Part shown: positions 10,272 to 14,547 of the stretch, piece by piece
How positions within the stretch are numbered: position 1 is the stretch's first letter
Layout: each line of letters starts with the position of its first letter
Assembly: GCA_016987375.1 (NCBI GenBank)
Contig: PJRA01000519.1
Location: forward strand, 1,796,195-1,810,741
Origin: Brachionus koreanus
Lineage: Eukaryota > Rotifera > Eurotatoria > Ploima > Brachionidae
Reading direction: 5' to 3'
DNA length: 14,547 nt
Program-made: the position numbers and the translations under genes
The notes under the pieces: model-generated
Database searches by the model: none
The model's input: the letters and a program-made list of their open reading frames with translations, nothing else
Told to the model about the DNA's origin: nothing

Positions 10272-10730
10272 TTAATGTTTATTTTTATTAATTAATAGAT
10301 TAAAATTAATGTTTCAGTAAGTTCAATAAAAAATTTTTTTAGTGTGTAAAATTTACTTAGCAATAGTTTAATTTAAGTCTTATTTTAATTTTCCTATCTT
10401 AGATCTAAATTTTAATCTGACTGACTTTATTTCATAAATCAAGGAAGTGGAGATTCTATACAAAACATAACATAACATGATTAAGACAAAAATGGTGATT
10501 AAAATTAACAAGTGCAATAAAAGTGTATGGTATTTTAGTTATCATATTTAATTATTTAAGATAAAAATTTAATTTTTCATTATTTTAACTATTTTTTTTG
10601 TGAAAAAAAAACTTAAAAAATCACTTTCACTGAGAAAATTGAAAAAAAACTGATGCCTTTGATTTTGGAGAATCTTTTTAACTAATTGGCTAATTTTAAA
10701 AACAGTATCATTTTTGAAAAGCTTGTTTAT

Positions 10731-10928
10731 TCAATTTTCAATTCTTTTTGAAAGAATTCTGGTTTGTTTCTTCTTAATTCTCTTCGTTTCTTGGATTATT
10801 CTGATCATGAGGATCTCAATAAGAATTTCATTCTGATTCTAATTGAAACCCTCAGGATTTTGATCTATTATAGTCAATATATTCCGAAATCCATCATCAA
10901 AAGCATTTTGTAAATCTATTTCCTCCAT
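10731..10928 (-). pseudogene. Unrecognised small ORF or gene remnant
   Basis: An ATG at 10928 opens 29 codons beginning MEEIDLQNAFDDGF, with several acidic residues, to a TAG at 10841-10839. The same frame then continues for 35 more codons, rich in Ile, Lys and Arg, to a TGA at 10733-10731. So there are 64 sense codons with a single internal stop, where chance would give five or six. It lies downstream of, and on the same strand as, the coding-like segment at 11074-11349, so both could be pieces of one old gene or mobile element. No family is recognised. A genuine 29-residue peptide or an exon of an unseen gene are alternatives. Confidence 0.3.
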
Positions 10929-11073
10929 CTTTTTTTGATTTTTTTCTTTTTTAATATTTTAAAAATAATTTAAAAGACATCCTATATTCAAATATATAAA
11001 AAAAGATGATTTGTCCTATTGACTTATTGGTTTCGTTGAAGGGATAAAAATTTTTTTGAAAAAAAATTTATTT

Positions 11074-11349
11074 CTATTTAAAATATAGTTTGGGTTTAAA
11101 CCCCGGCAGTTTGGAATGGATCTTCCTTTCAGCCGCATGAAAATTAAATACATTATTTACCCCTGATGACGAGTTGTTCCTTAATGATATTGAGAGTAGT
11201 GTTTTTTTATGTTGGATATCTACCCATTCCATTTCTTCCACGACAATTGTGTTAATACCATTGCGAGCAACGGAATCATATTTAAAAACATAAAACCATA
11301 AGAAGAAGAAAAGAAATTTTTGTTCATTAAAGAAAATTTTGTTGGATAC
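11074..11349 (-). CDS. Unrecognised 91-codon open segment, possible exon or gene fragment
   Basis: The frame is open from 11349, just after a TAA, to a TAG at 11076-11074. The first 20 or so codons are T-rich low-complexity sequence (Phe/Leu). The remaining 70 have a normal, varied composition, including DSVARNGINTIVVEEMEWVD and a basic end with HAAERKIHSKLPGFKPK. Only one in-frame ATG exists, 46 codons before the stop, so an ATG-based search would rank it low. An acceptor-like TTTTTTTAAG lies at its upstream edge, so it could be a last exon, or a fragment of a mobile element. The DNA is richer in G and C than its surroundings, as the real exons are. No domain is recognised. Confidence 0.4.
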   Translation of the reverse strand, partial: VSNKIFFNEQKFLFFFLWFYVFKYDSVARNGINTIVVEEMEWVDIQHKKTLLSISLRNNSSSGVNNVFNFHAAERKIHSKLPGFKPKLYFK

Positions 11350-12582
11350 TTAAAAAAATTTAGAAATGAAAGAAAATAAAAGAAAGAAAGTAAAAAGATC
11401 TTGGTTACGAAATCAGTAGAAGGCTACTTTAAATTAATTTTTACTCTCTTCTAATAAAAATATAAGGCATGCATTTTTCTTGCTTTTGATAAAAGAAAAA
11501 AAATCATTTTCAAAAGGAAATAAATAAAAATGTCACAGCAATGGATTAATTGTAACATATTAAAAACAATTAAATTTTTACTTAAATTTGTCATATGAAA
11601 TATATGCCATAAAAAATAATAGTGTCACAGTAAAATTTTAATTATCACAGAATTATTTTAAGTATTAAATGTCTCAATGTGTCCTATTCAAAAATATTTC
11701 AAGCATTTTATAGGTGGTAAATTTTGATTATTTAGCATGAATTACTTGCTATTAGATTTTATCAAATTAGAAAAAATTATAATATTAAATTATAATATTA
11801 TTATTATAACTAAAATTTAACCAGATTAGATTGATTCAATTTTAAATATAAAATTCAAATATAAATGCACTTTGGATTAGAAAACAATTGTAGACATTTA
11901 AAGGACTACAACAATGGAATATTAAATAATAAAAAAATAAGATTGTTTTGTCATATTTATCTGACTTTATGACTAAAATATATTTAGTCTAATTTTTAGT
12001 AGTTATTTTTGTTTAAAATATTTACAGTAAATTAACATTGCAAAATGTTATCTAGCTAGATATTTATTTCATTCAATTTAATTTTCAAAATATTACAATC
12101 AAACAATTTTTTTTTTATGAATGTTTTATTCAACTAATAAATTAAATGATTTTTTGTTAGATTAGTATGATAGGTTCATGAGAAAAGAAAAGAGAAAATC
12201 TAAAAAACACATGTCATTACATTTACCACTACTAGTTTTATCTTTTCGTTTTTATCAATTTTTAAGTTTTTTTAAAATATTAAATTCAAATGTTTTATTG
12301 TCATATTGTTAACATGTTAATACTTTAATCTTTATGACAAAAGTGCTTAAATTTACCGACCAATTTGACAACTAATTTGAACTTTTCAAACTTCTCGTTA
12401 CAAATTTAAAAATATACATGAAGTAGTGGTTTACCACATAACCGTCTTCTTTATCTATTCATATACTAAAAAACTCTCTCTTCTTGAGTATTTTACTAAA
12501 ATCATTTAGATTTTATACAGGTCCTAGTGGCTTCGCCCTCTTTGACTCTCATTTTTTGGGTTTTTACTCTTTTTAACAATAA

Positions 12583-12732
12583 GGATGAAATAATATTTTT
12601 ATATAACCCGGTCTTTTTTTCTACTCAGCACTAACTCAATTTTTTTCAATTTTTAGCCACGCCTAGCGCCTGACCCGTTAATCGGACACAAAAACCAAGT
12701 TGATTTTCGTAATCAGCTCAGTAGAATTAACC
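12583..12732. repeat. Direct repeat pair, left copy
   Basis: This copy shares with 12870-13015, in order, GAAATAA..TTTTTAT, TTTTTTCTACTCAG or CCTACTCAG, TTTTTAGCC, CGCC, GACAAAAACCAA or its close variant, and ATTTTCGTAATC. The spacing is similar and there are many substitutions between the copies. The sequence is notably richer in C than the DNA around it. On the minus strand both copies begin a short frame with Asp-Tyr-Glu-Asn, but it breaks differently in each, so a coding origin is only a guess. It is probably an old dispersed or satellite-like repeat. Confidence 0.65.
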
Positions 12733-12771
12733 ATAATACAAATTTTAATTAATTTTTTATATTGAAACTGT

Positions 12772-12791
12772 TTTGGTCAAGTTTGGTCAAG
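12772..12791. repeat. 10-bp tandem repeat
   Basis: TTTGGTCAAG occurs twice, exactly head to tail. A third partial copy, TTTGGTCAA, is found at 12842-12850. It lies in the spacer between the two larger direct repeats. Confidence 0.7.
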
Positions 12792-12869
12792 AGTGTTTAC
12801 AGCCTAAGCCAAGAATCGCCCCAAACAACCGACCACTTTTTTTTGGTCAATTTTTACGTACAATTCATT

Positions 12870-13015
12870 GTGTGAAATAAAATTTTTATTTCATCTTGTG
12901 TTTTTTCCTACTCAGCCCCTCATTTAAAAAAAAAACTTTTTTTAGCCTTAACGCCCTTGCCCTAAGTCCTTGGACAAAACCAACCTCATTTTCGTAATCT
13001 ACACCCCCAATTTAC
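12870..13015. repeat. Direct repeat pair, right copy
   Basis: This is the second copy of the unit at 12583-12732, in the same orientation and displaced by about 287 bp. It carries an extra A/T run between the CCTACTCAG and TTTTTAGCC landmarks. Confidence 0.65.
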
Positions 13016-13273
13016 CTAAAAACATGTCAAAATCACTCAAAATGTGACAACTCATCGATAGCTTCAAAATGAGCCGTCGATCTTCGGTCGCCGGTACTTG
13101 GTTCGTTATTTAAATGACATAGACCTACAAACACACTTCGCTTTTTTGAATTTATATATAAGGGGAAAATAGAATTGCACAAAATATTTCTGCTTTCGGT
13201 ATATAGGTATAAAATTAATCTGCTAGAATTTGTTCACATTACTAAGATTTTTTTAAACATTAATGAAATTTTT

Positions 13274-13291
13274 TTTATTTTTAACTTTATT
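13274..13291 (-). promoter_or_regulatory. Candidate polyadenylation signals of the fucosyltransferase gene
   Basis: The minus strand reads AATAAA at 13291-13286 and again at 13279-13274, about 90 to 107 bp beyond the stop codon. That is a sensible distance for a short 3' UTR. The base composition makes chance matches common. Confidence 0.4.
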
Positions 13292-13380
13292 TCAAGAATA
13301 TTCAAATTTCAAAACTTAGAATTTAATTCAGCAATATTTAAAATTATTGTTGTTTTAAAAAAAATAAACAAAAATTTTTG

Positions 13381-14547
13381 TTAGAATTTAATTTGTCTAC
13401 AGTTTTGTTCCCCCCAATATTCATCAAGATTTTCAATTATATTCTGTCGTATAGGTACAAATCTCTCTAGATTTAACATTTGACACATGTCACAAAATGG
13501 ATTGGATCCAGGTTTTGCTCTAAATACAACTTTTTTTTTCCATTTAAAATAGGAATTATAAGCTGTTTTATTTTGATCCAAATAATTCAAATATTCGGCT
13601 AACTCTTTTGGGCTTTCAAAATCAAGGGCATTTATATAACCTGATTTGGGAACCTAGGAAAATAACTAGTTAAAATTATTTTTAGCATTACTTACAAAAA
13701 AATCATAATGACCGCCTCCTAAAACAACTGGAATTATATCAAAGCGTAAAATATCAAAAAACTTTTCTGTTATATAATCTTTGCATATTGAATTTTCAAA
13801 TGAAAGATAAAATTTATATTTTTTGCTAAGTTGCTGTTTACATTTTGAAAAATAGCCAAAATTGTCTATACATTTAATACCGCATTTACCATAAACATCA
13901 ACTGGAATGAACTCTCTTAATTTTTCAATATAAAAAGCTCTGTTGCTATGCGTTTTACAGTGTGATATAACAGCCACGGCAAATTTGGTTTTGTTTTTTG
14001 AAAAATCTCTATTTTCATTAAAGTCAGGATTTTCTATCCATTGAATTTTTGTGTATGCATTGCTACCAAACCTAGAAAAATCAGAATCAAGTCTATATGT
14101 GAAAGTGTAATTAAATATGTTATTGAATTTTGTATAATTTGGTGATTGAGTTGGTGGTTCGAATTCGCTGAATATCCATTTTTGACTTGTCCGTCTAAAA
14201 TTAGAAAACTTGAAGTCAAGTCTAGCATGAAAAATGAGCATATCCGATTCATTTAATTTTGACTTATCATTTGTAATTTCACAATTGTAAACAGGGCATC
14301 CGGCCTTGATAAATGGATCTAATTTTCCTAAACCAAATCCGTAATCAGGATTTCTCCAAAACGGCGTCCACAGCAAGATTATAGGAATTGGTGAATTTTT
14401 ATTTAAAAGCTCAATATTAACATGATGGTTAATAATCAATTTTGATTTTTGAAAATCTAAACCATCATTAAAAAAGACTTTTTGATCTGTTTTTTTAATT
14501 TTTTCAATATTTGTATTTTTTGATTGTTTTACATTGATTTGTTTATT
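13381..14547 (-). CDS. Alpha-1,3-fucosyltransferase (GT10), 5' end outside window
   Basis: This enzyme transfers fucose from GDP-fucose onto N-acetylglucosamine or related sugars of glycans, normally as a Golgi type II membrane protein. Two exons are visible: 14547-13696 (284 codons, open to the window edge with no ATG in the first 36 codons) and 13653-13381 (90 codons), 374 residues in all. The N-terminal half has the WIFSEFEPP and FNYTFTYRLDSDF signatures. The C-terminal half has ISHC...SNR, VDVYGKCG and the family hallmark YLSFENS.CKDYITEKFF at visible residues 247-264, followed by IPVVLGGGHYDFF. Exon 2 adds the typical SPKELAEYLNYLD and a C-terminal CDMC pair. No key motif is missing, so it is likely functional. 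The membrane anchor should lie beyond the right edge. The specific subtype cannot be told. Animals often carry many copies of this family. Confidence 0.93.
13654..13695 (-). other. Fucosyltransferase intron (42 bp)
   Basis: The donor is TTT|GTAAGT at 13695, a perfect match to the consensus. The acceptor is TTTTCCTAG|GTT, ending at 13654. Splicing in phase 0 joins GGGHYDFF to VPKSGYINALDFESPKEL, restoring the continuous GT10 C-terminal domain. It is very short even for a compact animal genome. Confidence 0.93.

Larger units (their letters stand above)
9874..13380. other. Intergenic region between FUT and USP24
   Basis: This 3.5 kb stretch separates two genes that both point left, so it should hold the USP24 promoter near its left end and the FUT terminator near its right end. 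I could not fix a TATA box or other promoter element for USP24 because TA-rich strings are everywhere. Contents are a TA microsatellite (10253-10271), two unrecognised coding-like segments on the minus strand (10731-10928 and 11074-11349) and paired direct repeats (12583-13015). From about 11350 to 12580 I see only AT-rich sequence with no gene, RNA or clear repeat. Confidence 0.6.

Noticed and set aside
11092..11107. GGGTTTAAACCCCGGC, resembling a tRNA T-arm or pol III B box
   Set aside because: There is no matching A box, acceptor stem or cloverleaf around it, and it lies within a better-supported minus-strand open reading segment. The 12-bp palindrome GGGTTTAAACCC alone explains the resemblance.
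11750..11815. Palindromic ATTATAATATTAAATTATAATATT region
   Set aside because: It is pure A/T low-complexity sequence, where such symmetry arises easily and no distinct arms with G or C support it.
13175..13384. 69-codon plus-strand ORF just after a TATATATAAGG string
   Set aside because: The translation is low-complexity Phe/Ile/Asn/Lys sequence typical of AT-rich DNA, and it lies over the 3' flank of the fucosyltransferase gene. The TATA-like string is expected by chance here.
14034..14252. 72-codon minus-strand ORF
   Set aside because: It overlaps the fucosyltransferase exon in another frame. The GT10 motifs are all in the longer frame.

Overview
The window is animal (metazoan) nuclear DNA. 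It is very AT-rich, with long A and T runs, and carries two protein-coding genes on the minus strand that are interrupted by short spliceosomal introns of 42 to 53 bp with GT...AG ends. The AT-richness, tiny introns and an alpha-1,3-fucosyltransferase gene fit a rotifer such as Brachionus, but the organism is an inference that I cannot confirm here.

Layout from left to right. 1-1468: non-coding DNA with a possible coding scrap at the left edge (1-111), a strong hairpin (249-285) and a diverged direct repeat of about 350 bp (401-745 and 881-1243). 1469-9873, minus strand: a complete four-exon gene for a giant deubiquitinase of the USP24 type, about 2080 residues by my splicing, with an N-terminal UBA domain, a central ubiquitin-like domain and a USP catalytic domain. 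Its second intron (3061-5116, 2056 bp) holds a decayed mobile element with 14-bp perfect inverted termini (3124-4924). Broken reading frames lie inside the element on the opposite strand to the host gene. 9874-13380: a 3.5 kb intergenic stretch. It is mostly AT-rich, but it contains two minus-strand coding-like segments that I do not recognise (11074-11349 and 10731-10928), a TA microsatellite and a second pair of direct repeats (12583-12732 and 12870-13015). 13381-14547, minus strand: the 3' two exons of a GT10 family alpha-1,3-fucosyltransferase gene, which runs off the right edge.

The two genes point the same way but show no functional link. One removes ubiquitin from proteins in the cytosol or nucleus, and the other adds fucose to glycans in the Golgi. 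The points most worth pursuing are the transposon-like insertion inside the USP24 catalytic-domain intron, the unrecognised open frames at 10.7-11.35 kb, and the uncertain C-terminus of the USP24 gene. I found no RNA gene, CRISPR array or clearly new biological system.
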